NCBI RefSeq assembly: GCF_010993975.1
Contig: NZ_JAACZO010000004.1
Coordinates: forward strand, 1-64,000
Reading direction: 5' to 3'
Length of the DNA: 64,000 bases
DNA from: Halomonas faecis
GTDB taxonomy: Bacteria > Pseudomonadota > Gammaproteobacteria > Pseudomonadales > Halomonadaceae
Below the pieces are notes generated by a model, which was not told the origin of the DNA, ran no database searches, and saw only the letters and a list, made by a program, of their open reading frames with translations. Shown one piece after another: positions 32,276-40,975 of this stretch (position 1 is its first letter; every line of letters starts with the position of its first letter). The position numbers were made by a program, and so were the translations under genes.

Positions 32276-32319
32276 GGCAAAGCAACACCTCAGCCCCAGC
32301 CTGGGCGTGTTGCTTTGCC
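32276..32319. terminator. inverted repeat, likely transcription terminator
   Basis: A perfect 13-bp inverted repeat (32276-32288 with 32307-32319, GGCAAAGCAACAC and its complement) with an 18-nt GC-rich loop, between the narK stop and the mntA start. No long T-run follows, so efficiency is uncertain. Confidence 0.6.
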
Positions 32320-32338
32320 TTGATCGTCGCTAGTGGCC

Positions 32339-33691
32339 TCAGCGAAGCGACAGGGCGCCGGCGCCGGTGTCGTCGCCCACCGCGTCGGTGTAGGCCTTGG
32401 CTTCCTCGGCTTCAGTGGCTTCGGTGAAGCGCACCGCGAGACAACACAGGGCGGCGATGATCACGGCGATGCCCAGGTAGAAGAGCCCCTGCTGGTAGGA
32501 GAGCGATTCCGAGCGGAACAGGAAGCCCGCCGCCACCGCCCCGGCGTTGCCGCCGGCGCCGACGATGCCGGCCACCGCACCCAGCGCCTTCTTGTTGATG
32601 AACGGTACCACCCCGAAGGTGGCGCCCTCGGCCATCTGCACGAAGAGGCTGAACACCAGCATGATGCCGATGGCCAGCGCCAGCACGTGCATCTGCGAGA
32701 AGAACATCAGGGCGATGCCCTCGCACAGCATGGCGATGAACAGCCAGCGCACGCGTCCCTTGAGGCCGCCGTTCTTGGCGAAGAGGTCCGAGAAGATACC
32801 GCCCAGAGTGCGCGCGAAGAGATTCATCAGCCCGAACAGTCCGGCGATCAAGCCGGCTGTGGCCAGTGTCAGATCGAAGTTGTCGAAGAAGTAGATGGCG
32901 GCGATGTTGTTGATGGTGAGTTCCACGCCGAAGCAGGCGGCATAGACCACGAACAGCGCCCAGACGCGGAAATCCTTGGCGGCGGCCATGAAGGTCTGGG
33001 TGGCGCCGCTCTCGCCGCTCGCCGCCGGCAGCTCACCCCTGGCACGCAGATCCTCGAAGTTGCCGTTGGGAGCGTCCTGGGTGAAGCGGTAGTAGGCGAT
33101 GCCGGTGACGAAAAGCACGATACCCGGCACCACCATGGCCAGCCGCCAGCCGAGGGTTTCGCTCACGCCGAGCATCAGCACGCCGGCGAAGATCAGCGGC
33201 ATCACGATCTGGGTGGTCCCCCCGCCCAAATTGCCCCAGCCGGCCGAGGTGGCGTTGGCGGTGCCCACTACGTTGGGGGCGAACATCACCGAGGTGTGGT
33301 ACTGGGTGATGACGAAGGAAGCGCCGATGGCGCCGATGGCCAAGCGCGCCAGCAGGAAGGTCTCGAAACTGTCGGCGAAGCCGATGCCCATCACGGGTAG
33401 CGCGCCCAGGCAGAGCAGCCAGGTGTAGGCCTTGCGTGGCCCGATACGGTCGCAGAGCACGCCGATTGCCAGGCGCACGACGATGGTGATGGCCACCGAG
33501 GCGATGATGGTGTTGCCGATCTGAGTCTTGGTCAGGCCGAGATCGTCACGTACCACCGCCATCAGTGGGGCGATGCCGAACCAGCCGAAGAAGCAGATGT
33601 GAAAGGCGAACCACGAGAAGTGGAAAGCGCGCATCTGGGGGGTGTTGAAATTGAACAGGCGTATCCTGTTGGCCTTGCCGAGGATTTCCAT
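32339..33691 (-). CDS. NarK-type nitrate/nitrite MFS transporter
   Basis: A 450-residue major facilitator with 12 predicted membrane helices and the nitrate/nitrite porter (NNP) signature: GWGNLGGGTTQIVMPLIF (about residues 150-167) and a second glycine-rich segment GIVGAGGNAGAVAAGF (about 373-388). The N-terminal wording (FNFNTPQMRAFHFSWFAFH) is characteristic of NarK/NasA-type proteins from this bacterial group. It imports nitrate, or exchanges it for nitrite, and would feed the assimilatory system at 7441-17644. It stands alone in its transcript, preceded by an FNR-like box at 33805. Whether it serves assimilation or respiration cannot be decided here. Confidence 0.92.
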   Translation of the reverse strand: MEILGKANRIRLFNFNTPQMRAFHFSWFAFHICFFGWFGIAPLMAVVRDDLGLTKTQIGNTIIASVAITIVVRLAIGVLCDRIGPRKAYTWLLCLGALPVMGIGFADSFETFLLARLAIGAIGASFVITQYHTSVMFAPNVVGTANATSAGWGNLGGGTTQIVMPLIFAGVLMLGVSETLGWRLAMVVPGIVLFVTGIAYYRFTQDAPNGNFEDLRARGELPAASGESGATQTFMAAAKDFRVWALFVVYAACFGVELTINNIAAIYFFDNFDLTLATAGLIAGLFGLMNLFARTLGGIFSDLFAKNGGLKGRVRWLFIAMLCEGIALMFFSQMHVLALAIGIMLVFSLFVQMAEGATFGVVPFINKKALGAVAGIVGAGGNAGAVAAGFLFRSESLSYQQGLFYLGIAVIIAALCCLAVRFTEATEAEEAKAYTDAVGDDTGAGALSLR

Positions 33692-33804
33692 GGGTGTCGA
33701 CCTCGCGGGGTAGCGAATACATGAACGTGTCCTTCGGCGTTGAAGGTCAGGTTCGACGCACTCGTACTCCCGGGTCGGAGAGCCTGGTCCACGCCTACCC
33801 AGTC

Positions 33805-33818
33805 TTGACTTGTCTCAA
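33805..33818. promoter_or_regulatory. candidate FNR/ANR-like box upstream of narK
   Basis: TTGACTTGTCTCAA keeps both half sites TTGA and TCAA at the FNR spacing, but the inner T and A of the consensus are both C. It lies about 115 bp upstream of the transporter start. A weak candidate. Confidence 0.3.
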
Positions 33819-33967
33819 GCGATAATCTTGCCAACATCCATTTTCTGCTTTATTGGCAGTGTGTTGCGAAAACTGTCGGGGTTGGGCGGGCGGCTGATCG
33901 GACACGAGAAGGGGCGTCATGGTGCATTGCAGCGACCACGTGCCCCGGGATGGTGCCCGGCAGGTGC

Positions 33968-34684
33968 TCACCGCATGGCGAACTGGCGGTCGTCGTTCGA
34001 GCAGTCGAGAAAGGCGGAGTCCCTCAGCCAGGCCGGGTCCGGATAGTAGGCGAACAGGTAGTGCTCCTCCTTGAGGCTGTCGATCAACGGAGCGGCGACG
34101 TCTTGACGAACGGCCGGGCAGCCGTAGCTGCGCCCCAGGCGCCCGGTCCTCTCGATGAACGCTTCGCTGACGTAGTCGGCACCGTGAATGACGATGGCGC
34201 GCTCGAAGGCGAGATCGTTGACACCGGCTTCGAGCCCTTCCAGGCGCAGCGAGTAGCCGTTGCGACCGACGTAGCTGTTTTGCGTGCGGAACAGCCCCAG
34301 GCTCGACTGGTGGCTGTCGGGCACGTTGGAGAAGGCGGTGGCCATGGCATTGCCGGAGCCCTGGCCATGGGAGACCAATTCCTTGAAAAGCAGGCGTCGC
34401 TCGTCGAGGTCGAAGACCCACAGGCGCGGTTCGGTGGAGGGCAGCGAGAAGTCGATGACCGCCAGACGCTCGGCGTGCGGATCGGCGCAGGCGAGCGAAG
34501 AGGCTGCCAGCTCGAGCACCTGAGGGTCGGCCTGGGGGGCCAGTCGCCTCAAGGTGGATGCCAGTGGCGAGGAAGCGCTGTCGGGGGCTAGGCGTGCGCG
34601 AACGAGAAAATCGCCGCTGGCGGCGGGCAGCGACAACAGTAGGGCGGCAAGGCCGATAACGGGCAGCAGGGTGAAGCGGGGCAT
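33968..34684 (-). CDS. murein L,D-transpeptidase catalytic-domain family protein
   Basis: A 238-residue secreted protein. It has a signal peptide (about residues 1-24, ending AASG) followed by a single domain of the murein L,D-transpeptidase family. Recognisable segments are RLWVFDLDERRLLF, VSHGQGSGNAMAT, HGADYV and the catalytic SYGCPAV (about residues 185-191). It is predicted to act on peptidoglycan peptides in the periplasm. It is divergent from a second L,D-transpeptidase gene 138 bp away. Confidence 0.88.
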   Translation of the reverse strand: MPRFTLLPVIGLAALLLSLPAASGDFLVRARLAPDSASSPLASTLRRLAPQADPQVLELAASSLACADPHAERLAVIDFSLPSTEPRLWVFDLDERRLLFKELVSHGQGSGNAMATAFSNVPDSHQSSLGLFRTQNSYVGRNGYSLRLEGLEAGVNDLAFERAIVIHGADYVSEAFIERTGRLGRSYGCPAVRQDVAAPLIDSLKEEHYLFAYYPDPAWLRDSAFLDCSNDDRQFAMR

Positions 34685-34822
34685 GGGCTCTCCGGCTCGT
34701 CGAGTCTGCGTGCATCAGGCGATCGAAAAGGGGCAGACTTCTCTGTCGCCCCGCGACTGTGGCTATTATGACCAGCAAGGCCGAGATGGCTAGGGCACGA
34801 ATCAACGAAACAGGGGACGATC

Positions 34823-36427
34823 ATGCGGGTCTTTGTCGCAATAGGCATGCTATTGATGCTGTCGAGCCCAGTATCGGCGGCGTTGACGGAGGGTGACGAA
34901 GCCCGCCCGCTGGGCAGGGAGCTGGTGCGCCAGTTGGAGGAGGAGGGGGATGTGCTGCGGGCTTTCTACGACGCTCGTGACACCCGCCCCGCCTGGCAGG
35001 AGGACGAACGGGTGGCGGCTTTCGCCGCGGCACTGCACACGCTGGAGCGTGATGGCCTCGATCCGCAGGACTACCGGCCCGATCACCTGCTGGCGCAATA
35101 TCGTCAGCTAGCGGCGGACGACCGCGAGGCGCGGGCCCGCTTCGAGCTAGCGGCGAGCCGTACCTTGCTCACCGCACTCGAACATCTGCAGCGCGGCAAG
35201 GTGGATCCCCATGCCATCGATCCCGACTGGGAGGTGCCGATCGAGCCGCCGGAGCTGGATTTGGCGGGCGTATCCCAAGCCATCGACGGCCAGCGCTTCG
35301 AGCAAGCGTTCGAGCAGGCGCGGCCCGACTATGCACCCTATGAGCGCCTGCGCACGGGGCTGGCGCGCTACCGTAACATCCAGCGGCTGGGCGGCTGGCC
35401 GACCCTGCCCGAACGCGAGGTTGCGTTGCGCCCCGGCGACGTTCATGCCGACGTTGAGCTGCTGCGCCAACGGCTAGCGATCATCGGTGAGCTGGAGGTG
35501 ATGGCGGTCGACTCCGCGGCCTTCCCTGGTGCGGCACAGGATGCCCCCGAGACACATCGTTACGATGCGTCACTGGAAGCCGCGGTGAAGCGCTTCCAGC
35601 GGCGCCATCTGCTCGAGGTGGACGGCATCGTGGGTCGCAAGACCCGTGCCGCGCTCAACGTGCCGGTGGCCAGGCGCATCGATCAGATTCGCCTGAACCT
35701 GGAACGCGCTCGCTGGTTGCTCCACGGTTTGCCGGAGGTATTCGTGCTGGTGGACATCGCCGGCTATCGGCTCAGCTACTTCCGCCCGGGCGGCGAGATC
35801 TGGCGGTCGCGAATCGTGGTGGGACGCCCCTACCGGCGCACGCCGTCGCTGCGCTCCGAGATCACCCATCTCACCGTCAATCCCAGCTGGACGATTCCAC
35901 CTACCATCCGTCGTGAGGACGTGCTGCCCAAGGTGCGCCAGGACCTGGGCTACTTGTGGCGGGAGCGAATCCAGGTGCTGAGCCCCGGTGGTGAGCCTCT
36001 CGATCCCTGGGCGATCGACTGGTCGCGCCCCGGCAACGTGATCTTGCGCCAGGCGCCGGGGCCCAACAATGCGCTGGGACGCGTCGTGATTCGCTTTCCC
36101 AACGACCATCTGGTCTACCTGCACGATACGCCGGCACAAGGTCTGTTCGCTCGCGAGCAGCGTGCTTTCAGTTCGGGCTGCATCCGCGTCGAGCAGGCCG
36201 AGAGCTTCGCCCAGCGGTTGCTCGACGACACCGGCACCGAGCGCGACCTGGCAGCGCTAATCGCCAGCGGAAATACCCGTAACGTGTCGTTGGCCCGGCA
36301 CGTACCGGTGGTTCTCCACTATTGGACGGTACATCCGGCGGAAGATGGCGCCCTTGCCTTCCGGCCGGACATCTATGATCGCGACGATGCGTTGCTCGAG
36401 GCACTGGATCGGCCGCTGGCGCTGTAG
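34823..36427 (+). CDS. L,D-transpeptidase, LdtD (YcbB)-like
   Basis: A 534-residue periplasmic enzyme. A signal peptide (about residues 1-19) is followed by a scaffold region, a peptidoglycan-binding domain (about 205-275, with AVKRFQRRHLLEVDGIVGRKT), and a YkuD catalytic domain (about 300-470) with HDTPAQGLF and the active-site SSGCIRVE (Cys near residue 453). The order and length match E. coli LdtD/YcbB, which forms 3-3 peptidoglycan cross-links bypassing beta-lactam-sensitive transpeptidases. It is divergent from another L,D-transpeptidase-fold gene; the pair may share regulation. Confidence 0.92.
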   Translation: MRVFVAIGMLLMLSSPVSAALTEGDEARPLGRELVRQLEEEGDVLRAFYDARDTRPAWQEDERVAAFAAALHTLERDGLDPQDYRPDHLLAQYRQLAADDREARARFELAASRTLLTALEHLQRGKVDPHAIDPDWEVPIEPPELDLAGVSQAIDGQRFEQAFEQARPDYAPYERLRTGLARYRNIQRLGGWPTLPEREVALRPGDVHADVELLRQRLAIIGELEVMAVDSAAFPGAAQDAPETHRYDASLEAAVKRFQRRHLLEVDGIVGRKTRAALNVPVARRIDQIRLNLERARWLLHGLPEVFVLVDIAGYRLSYFRPGGEIWRSRIVVGRPYRRTPSLRSEITHLTVNPSWTIPPTIRREDVLPKVRQDLGYLWRERIQVLSPGGEPLDPWAIDWSRPGNVILRQAPGPNNALGRVVIRFPNDHLVYLHDTPAQGLFAREQRAFSSGCIRVEQAESFAQRLLDDTGTERDLAALIASGNTRNVSLARHVPVVLHYWTVHPAEDGALAFRPDIYDRDDALLEALDRPLAL

Positions 36428-36501
36428 ACGACGGTCAGCCCGACAGGCTCGCGCGCCGCACGGTAGAAACTTCGCTACTTGGTATCGACGTCTCATGGCC
36501 A

Positions 36502-36538
36502 TGAAAACGCCCCGGCCACTCCCTGTGACCGGGGCGTT
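36502..36538 (-). terminator. rho-independent terminator of the DUF1127 gene
   Basis: On the minus strand AACGCCCCGG pairs with CCGGGGCGTT, followed by TTTT. It lies directly after the DUF1127 stop. Confidence 0.85.
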
Positions 36539-36540
36539 GG

Positions 36541-36789
36541 CTACGTCAGCCTTCTCCCACAGTGGGGACAGGTTTCATGGGCATCGCGGGTGATGGCCTT
36601 GTATCGGCGAGTCGGCGCTTCCGGCTTGGTCTCGGGGTTGATGGCGACCAGGGTGCCCCGCTCCCAGCGCAGGCCAATATCCTTGAGCAGATGCGGGTCG
36701 TAGTCCCTCAGTGCCGCATAGTCTCGCCGATGGGCGTAGTGGGTGCGGATGGTACGCAGCAGGCGCAGGGTGGTGCGGACGATTGCCAT
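36541..36789 (-). CDS. DUF1127 protein with C-terminal CPHCG motif
   Basis: An 82-residue basic protein. The N-terminal half is a DUF1127 domain (YAALRDYDPHLLKDIGLRW, about residues 24-42), a small arginine-rich motif known from proteins that bind RNA or interact with regulators in alphaproteobacteria. The C-terminus ends in CPHCGRRLT, a single CxxC pair that could bind metal when dimerised. ATG 36789 follows GGAG and gives the family start; an upstream extension of 29 codons is open but not family-like. Monocistronic with its own terminator. Confidence 0.82.
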   Translation of the reverse strand: MAIVRTTLRLLRTIRTHYAHRRDYAALRDYDPHLLKDIGLRWERGTLVAINPETKPEAPTRRYKAITRDAHETCPHCGRRLT

Positions 36790-37105
36790 TTCTCGGTCTC
36801 CTCGAGTGGAGGCCGGGATGTGGCGCGAACAGCAGATGATCGATAAAGGCTGGGTGATCACATGGCCGCGACACATGCCGCGGCCAGGATTTTCTCAGTG
36901 TCGGACTGGCATGCGGCAACGGCAGGCTGGCATCGCATTCTTAGTGGTGCGATGCAGCTTGCTCGGGACGTTGACGCGGGTTTGCCAGCGCATGAGAGGG
37001 TTCTCGGTTGAGGGTGAAAGCCGCATCATGCGATGCGACTCTTCTCTTTTTAAACAATCGCTGAACAAGCGTCAATCGATGCAGCGGCAGGGCGCGGCAT
37101 TCTTC
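36790..37105. other. 316-bp intergenic region
   Basis: No gene is supported here. It holds a GC-rich inverted repeat (TGGCCGCG with CGCGGCCA, 36863-36886) and a T-rich stretch (CTCTTTTTAAAC near 37045). It probably contains the promoter and a long leader of the DUF1127 gene. Confidence 0.6.
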
Positions 37106-38962
37106 TCAGCGATACCCCCTGGCCTGCAGTCGGAACAGTCGCGCGTAGCGGCCGTTCTGTGCCATCAGGCTGGCATGATCGCCGCGCTCGATGATCTCGC
37201 CGCCGTCGACCACCAGGATCTGGTCGGCGGCGCGCACCGTGGAGAAGCGATGCGAGATGAGCAAGGTCATCTTGTCGTGAGCATGCTCGCGAAACTGGGC
37301 ATAGACTTCGGCTTCGGCGGCGGCGTCCATGGCGGCGGTGGGCTCGTCGAGCACCAGGATGTCGGCACCTGACCGCATGTAGGCCCGCGACAGGGCGATC
37401 TTCTGCCACTGGCCGCCGGAGAGCTCCTGGCCACCCTTGAACCAGCGCCCCAACTGGGTGTGGTAGCCGCCGGGCATGTCGGCGATGAAGTCCTCGGCCA
37501 GGCCGCGACGGGCCGCCTCGCGCCAGCGCGTCTCGTCTTCGAAGGCGGCCACGTCGCCGGCGCCCAGGTTCTCGCCCACCTTGAGCTGATAGCGCACGAA
37601 ATCCTGAAAGATCACCCCGATGCGGCGACGCAGCGTGGCGATGTCCCAGTCGCGCAGATCGCTGCCGTCGAGCAGGATGCGCCCGTGGCTGGGCTCGTAG
37701 AGGCGGGTGAGCAGCTTGATGAGGGTGGTCTTGCCCGAGCCGTTGGCGCCCACCAGTGCCAGGCTCTGCCCCGGCGCCAGGTGCAACGTGATGTCCTTGA
37801 GGGCCGGCGTTTCCGCCCCGGGATAGGTGAAGCTCACCCGTTCGAAGCGGATACCGTCGCCGGGGTGCTCGCCCCGGGTGAGGGTGCCAGCGTCGCGGGG
37901 CGTTGGCTGCTCGAGGTATTCGTAGAGGTTGGAGAGGTAGAGGTTGTCTTCGTACATGCCGCTGATGGCGGTGAGGCTCGCCGATAGCGCCGCCTGCCCC
38001 TGCTTGAAGACCATCAGGTACATGGTCATCTCGCCCAGCGTCAGCGTGCCGGTGACGGTTTCGGCCACGACCCAGGCGTAAGCGCCGTAGAAGGCCAGCG
38101 TACCCAGTAGTCCGAGCAGGAAGCCCCAGGTTTCGCGGCGGATCGTCAGCCGCCGATCCTCGGCGTAGAGGGTATCGAAGATATCGCGATAGCGGCCCAG
38201 CAGCAGTGGCTCGAGGCCGAACAGCTTGACCTCCTTGATGCTGTCCTCGCGGGCCAGCACCGTTTCCAGGTACATCTGCATGCGGGTCTGTGGCGAGCGC
38301 CAGCGGAACAGGCGGAAGGCGTCGCCGGAGAACTTGGCCTCGGAAATGAACACCGGCAGGGCGCCGATCACCAAGACGAGCAGTGCCCAGGGGGAGAATC
38401 CCACCAGCAGCACGCCGAAACTGCCCAGAGAGATGGCGTTCTGGAGCAGGGCGAAGGTCTTGTTGACCAGCCCCAGCGGTCGGGTGGAAGCCTCGCGGCG
38501 GGCGCGGGTGAGCTTGTCATAGAACTCCGAATCCTCGAATTGGGCTAGCGAGAGCGTGCCCGCCTTCTCGAGAATCATCACGTTGACCTTCTGGCCGAGA
38601 AGAGCGCGCAGCAGCGATTGCTGCGCCGAAAGGCCGCGCTGCGCCAAGGCGATGGCGGCGATGACGCCGGCCTCGGCGAGCACGTAGCGCAGCACGCCCC
38701 ACCAGTCGACCTCGCCGGTGGCTTCGTGACGCTCCATGGCCGCCACCACGGCATCGACGATCAGTTGGCCGAGCCAGGCAGCCACGGCCGGCAGCACCCC
38801 GGCAACCAGGGTGCAGAGGGCAAGTCCCAGCGTGAGCCAGCGTGACGTTTGCCAGACCAGCGTCAGGGCGCGGCGGCTGTAGCGAAAAACGCCGAAGAAG
38901 GCAGCGAGTCGGTTGTCGGGCGGTGGGGTTGGCAGGGAACGTCGAAGGTGGGGTGATGACAC
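37106..38962 (-). CDS. ABC exporter, fused permease and ATPase
   Basis: A 618-residue half-transporter. The N-terminal membrane domain (about residues 40-340) has six predicted helices; the C-terminal ATPase has Walker A VGANGSGKTT (about residue 401), Q-loop IFQDFVRYQ, signature ELSGGQWQK and Walker B ADILVLDEPTAAMD. It should act as a homodimer in the inner membrane. The membrane-domain wording resembles multidrug/peptide exporters of the YwjA/MsbA-like type; the substrate is unknown. Translation starts with GTG at 38962 behind GGAG. It stands alone between DUF1127 and the M23 peptidase gene. Confidence 0.92.
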   Translation of the reverse strand: MSSPHLRRSLPTPPPDNRLAAFFGVFRYSRRALTLVWQTSRWLTLGLALCTLVAGVLPAVAAWLGQLIVDAVVAAMERHEATGEVDWWGVLRYVLAEAGVIAAIALAQRGLSAQQSLLRALLGQKVNVMILEKAGTLSLAQFEDSEFYDKLTRARREASTRPLGLVNKTFALLQNAISLGSFGVLLVGFSPWALLVLVIGALPVFISEAKFSGDAFRLFRWRSPQTRMQMYLETVLAREDSIKEVKLFGLEPLLLGRYRDIFDTLYAEDRRLTIRRETWGFLLGLLGTLAFYGAYAWVVAETVTGTLTLGEMTMYLMVFKQGQAALSASLTAISGMYEDNLYLSNLYEYLEQPTPRDAGTLTRGEHPGDGIRFERVSFTYPGAETPALKDITLHLAPGQSLALVGANGSGKTTLIKLLTRLYEPSHGRILLDGSDLRDWDIATLRRRIGVIFQDFVRYQLKVGENLGAGDVAAFEDETRWREAARRGLAEDFIADMPGGYHTQLGRWFKGGQELSGGQWQKIALSRAYMRSGADILVLDEPTAAMDAAAEAEVYAQFREHAHDKMTLLISHRFSTVRAADQILVVDGGEIIERGDHASLMAQNGRYARLFRLQARGYR

Positions 38963-39049
38963 GCGAGACTCCGGTCAGGCAACTTCCCGAGGAGGGAGCT
39001 AGCTGCACTGCCCGTGACGCAATGGGCAGTGCAGGTCGGTCACACTGGC

Positions 39050-40768
39050 TCAGCTGTCGTCGTCGGTATTGCGCTCGCTGTCTGCCCTGGCCACCACCGG
39101 GCCGGTTTCACCGCTTTCCAGAGTCGCCAGCAGGGGTTCGGCCTCGCTCTGGAAGGCCGCCAACGCTTCGCCGGTCAGGCTCTTGCTTTCGGGCAACGAC
39201 ACCTGCATGGCATCGACGGGACGGTTTTTGACGTGCACCTCATAGTGGAGGTGCGGACCGGTGCTGCGACCGGTGTTGCCGGAAAGGGCGATGCGCTCGC
39301 CCATGGCCACCCGCTCGCCGCGGCTGACCAGTTGTCGAGACAGGTGCAGGTAGCGCGTGCGGTAGCCGTTGTCATGACGGATCACCACGTAGCGGCCAGC
39401 CAGGGGGTGGTTGCCCACCTTCTCGATGCGGCCATCCGCTGGCGAGACGATCGGTGTGCCGATGGGCATGGCGAAATCGGTGCCCTTGTGGGGGCTGATG
39501 CGCCCGGTAACCGGATGCTTGCGGTTGGGGTTGAACGACGAGCTCAGGCGGTAGCTGCCGTCGAAGGGGTGACGGCGGAAGGCCGCGTCCAGGCTCTGGC
39601 CGTCGGGCGTGTAGAAGTTGCTGTCGTCGCTGTTGCGCACGACGGTCAGATTCATGCGCTCACCCTGGTATTGAACTGCCAGTACCCGGGAGTCGTAGTT
39701 CTCGCCGTCGATGACGTCGGATTCCACCAGCACCTGAAACTCGTCGCCGCGACGGGTGTCGCGGCGAAAGTCGAGTTTTTTCTCCAGCAGGTGGGAGACC
39801 TGCGAGATCTCGTTGATGGAGAGGCCAGTGGCCTGCGCCGAACGCACGAAGCTGCCGCTGACGGTACCGGCGAACAGGCGTTGGGCCGCCTCGCCGGTGC
39901 GCTCGATGGCTGCCACGTCGAAGGCTTCGTCGGCACGTTCGACGATCACCCCCTCACGGCCGTTCTTCATCACGCGTAGCAGGGCCAGCTGGCCCTCTTC
40001 GTCGAGTTGGTACTCGAACTGGTTGCCGGGTCGCCAGTGGGTCAGCAGGCGAGGTTCGGGCAGGCTTTCCAGCAGCTCCATGGCCTCGCCATAGCCGAGG
40101 CCGAGGCGCTTCTGGGCCAATACGGCGAAGGTGTCGCCGGGCTCCACGGTGTAGGTTTCCCACTCGGGCACGTAGGGTTCGCTGGCGGCGATCTCCTCTT
40201 CGAGGACGATCGGACCTTCGTCGAACAGCGCCAGCTCTTCGTCGGAGACGTCGTCATAGGAGGTGGCGGGCACGTCCTCGCCCGTCGGAATCGAGTCGTC
40301 GAGCATCCCGCTGGTCAGCGTGCCAAGTACCAGCGCGATGTGCAGTGCGGCATCGTCGATCTGTGCGGGGGCGACATCGCCTTCCTGGTGGGTTGGCGAC
40401 AAGCCGGCGGTGAGTGGCTCGGCGGTAGCCTCGAGATCGGACTCATCGCTCCGGGCGGGAATCTCTATATCGACGATTTCGCTGGGGACGAGTTGAGAGA
40501 GAGGAATCGTTTCGCGGGTGGCGTCGAGTGCCTGGCTGGCGACAGCAATGGCATCGGCGACAGGGAGGTGTTCGGTGTCGAGGGACGGCAGACCGGGGCG
40601 ACTCTCGGGCGACAGTGGCAGGAAGTGGGTGTCGGCAACCGGGTCCGGACTTTGGGTGTCCTCGACGATACTAACGATTTTTTGAGCGCCCAGCACCGTG
40701 ACCATGGTGGCAACGGGTAACAACAGCAACTTATGGGTGCGGGGCAGCGAATGGAGGATTCGCAACAT
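39050..40768 (-). CDS. M23 family murein endopeptidase, MepM-like
   Basis: A 572-residue envelope protein. An N-terminal membrane anchor (about residues 10-32) is followed by a long acidic linker, a LysM-like segment (YTVEPGDTFAVLAQKRLGLG, about residues 210-230), an OapA/Csd3-type domain, and the M23 LytM peptidase domain. The zinc ligands are visible in HKGTDFAMPIG (near residue 428) and LHYEVHV (near 510). It resembles MepM (YebA), a D,D-endopeptidase that opens cross-links for cell-wall growth. Upstream on its own strand lies a LexA-like palindrome at 40849-40864. Confidence 0.92.
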   Translation of the reverse strand: MLRILHSLPRTHKLLLLPVATMVTVLGAQKIVSIVEDTQSPDPVADTHFLPLSPESRPGLPSLDTEHLPVADAIAVASQALDATRETIPLSQLVPSEIVDIEIPARSDESDLEATAEPLTAGLSPTHQEGDVAPAQIDDAALHIALVLGTLTSGMLDDSIPTGEDVPATSYDDVSDEELALFDEGPIVLEEEIAASEPYVPEWETYTVEPGDTFAVLAQKRLGLGYGEAMELLESLPEPRLLTHWRPGNQFEYQLDEEGQLALLRVMKNGREGVIVERADEAFDVAAIERTGEAAQRLFAGTVSGSFVRSAQATGLSINEISQVSHLLEKKLDFRRDTRRGDEFQVLVESDVIDGENYDSRVLAVQYQGERMNLTVVRNSDDSNFYTPDGQSLDAAFRRHPFDGSYRLSSSFNPNRKHPVTGRISPHKGTDFAMPIGTPIVSPADGRIEKVGNHPLAGRYVVIRHDNGYRTRYLHLSRQLVSRGERVAMGERIALSGNTGRSTGPHLHYEVHVKNRPVDAMQVSLPESKSLTGEALAAFQSEAEPLLATLESGETGPVVARADSERNTDDDS

Positions 40769-40848
40769 GGATATCGGCCATGACTAATAAGTGGAAAAAG
40801 TGAAAAAAGCCACCGGAACCTTAACCCATGAAGTATGACCTGCCTAGT

Positions 40849-40864
40849 CTGTATATACATACAG
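40849..40864. promoter_or_regulatory. LexA-like box upstream of the M23 peptidase gene
   Basis: CTGTATATACATACAG is CTG-N10-CAG with the alternating TA core of gammaproteobacterial SOS boxes. It lies 81-96 bp upstream of the peptidase ATG. Confidence 0.55.
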
Positions 40865-40975
40865 AAACCCCTGCCTGCACCGTGGACATGCCGGCACAGA
40901 CAAGGCGATCAATAAGTGAACGCTGTTCCTTAACTGGCTCCATTGAACGCGAACGGCGTTCGAAAGACAACCCTC

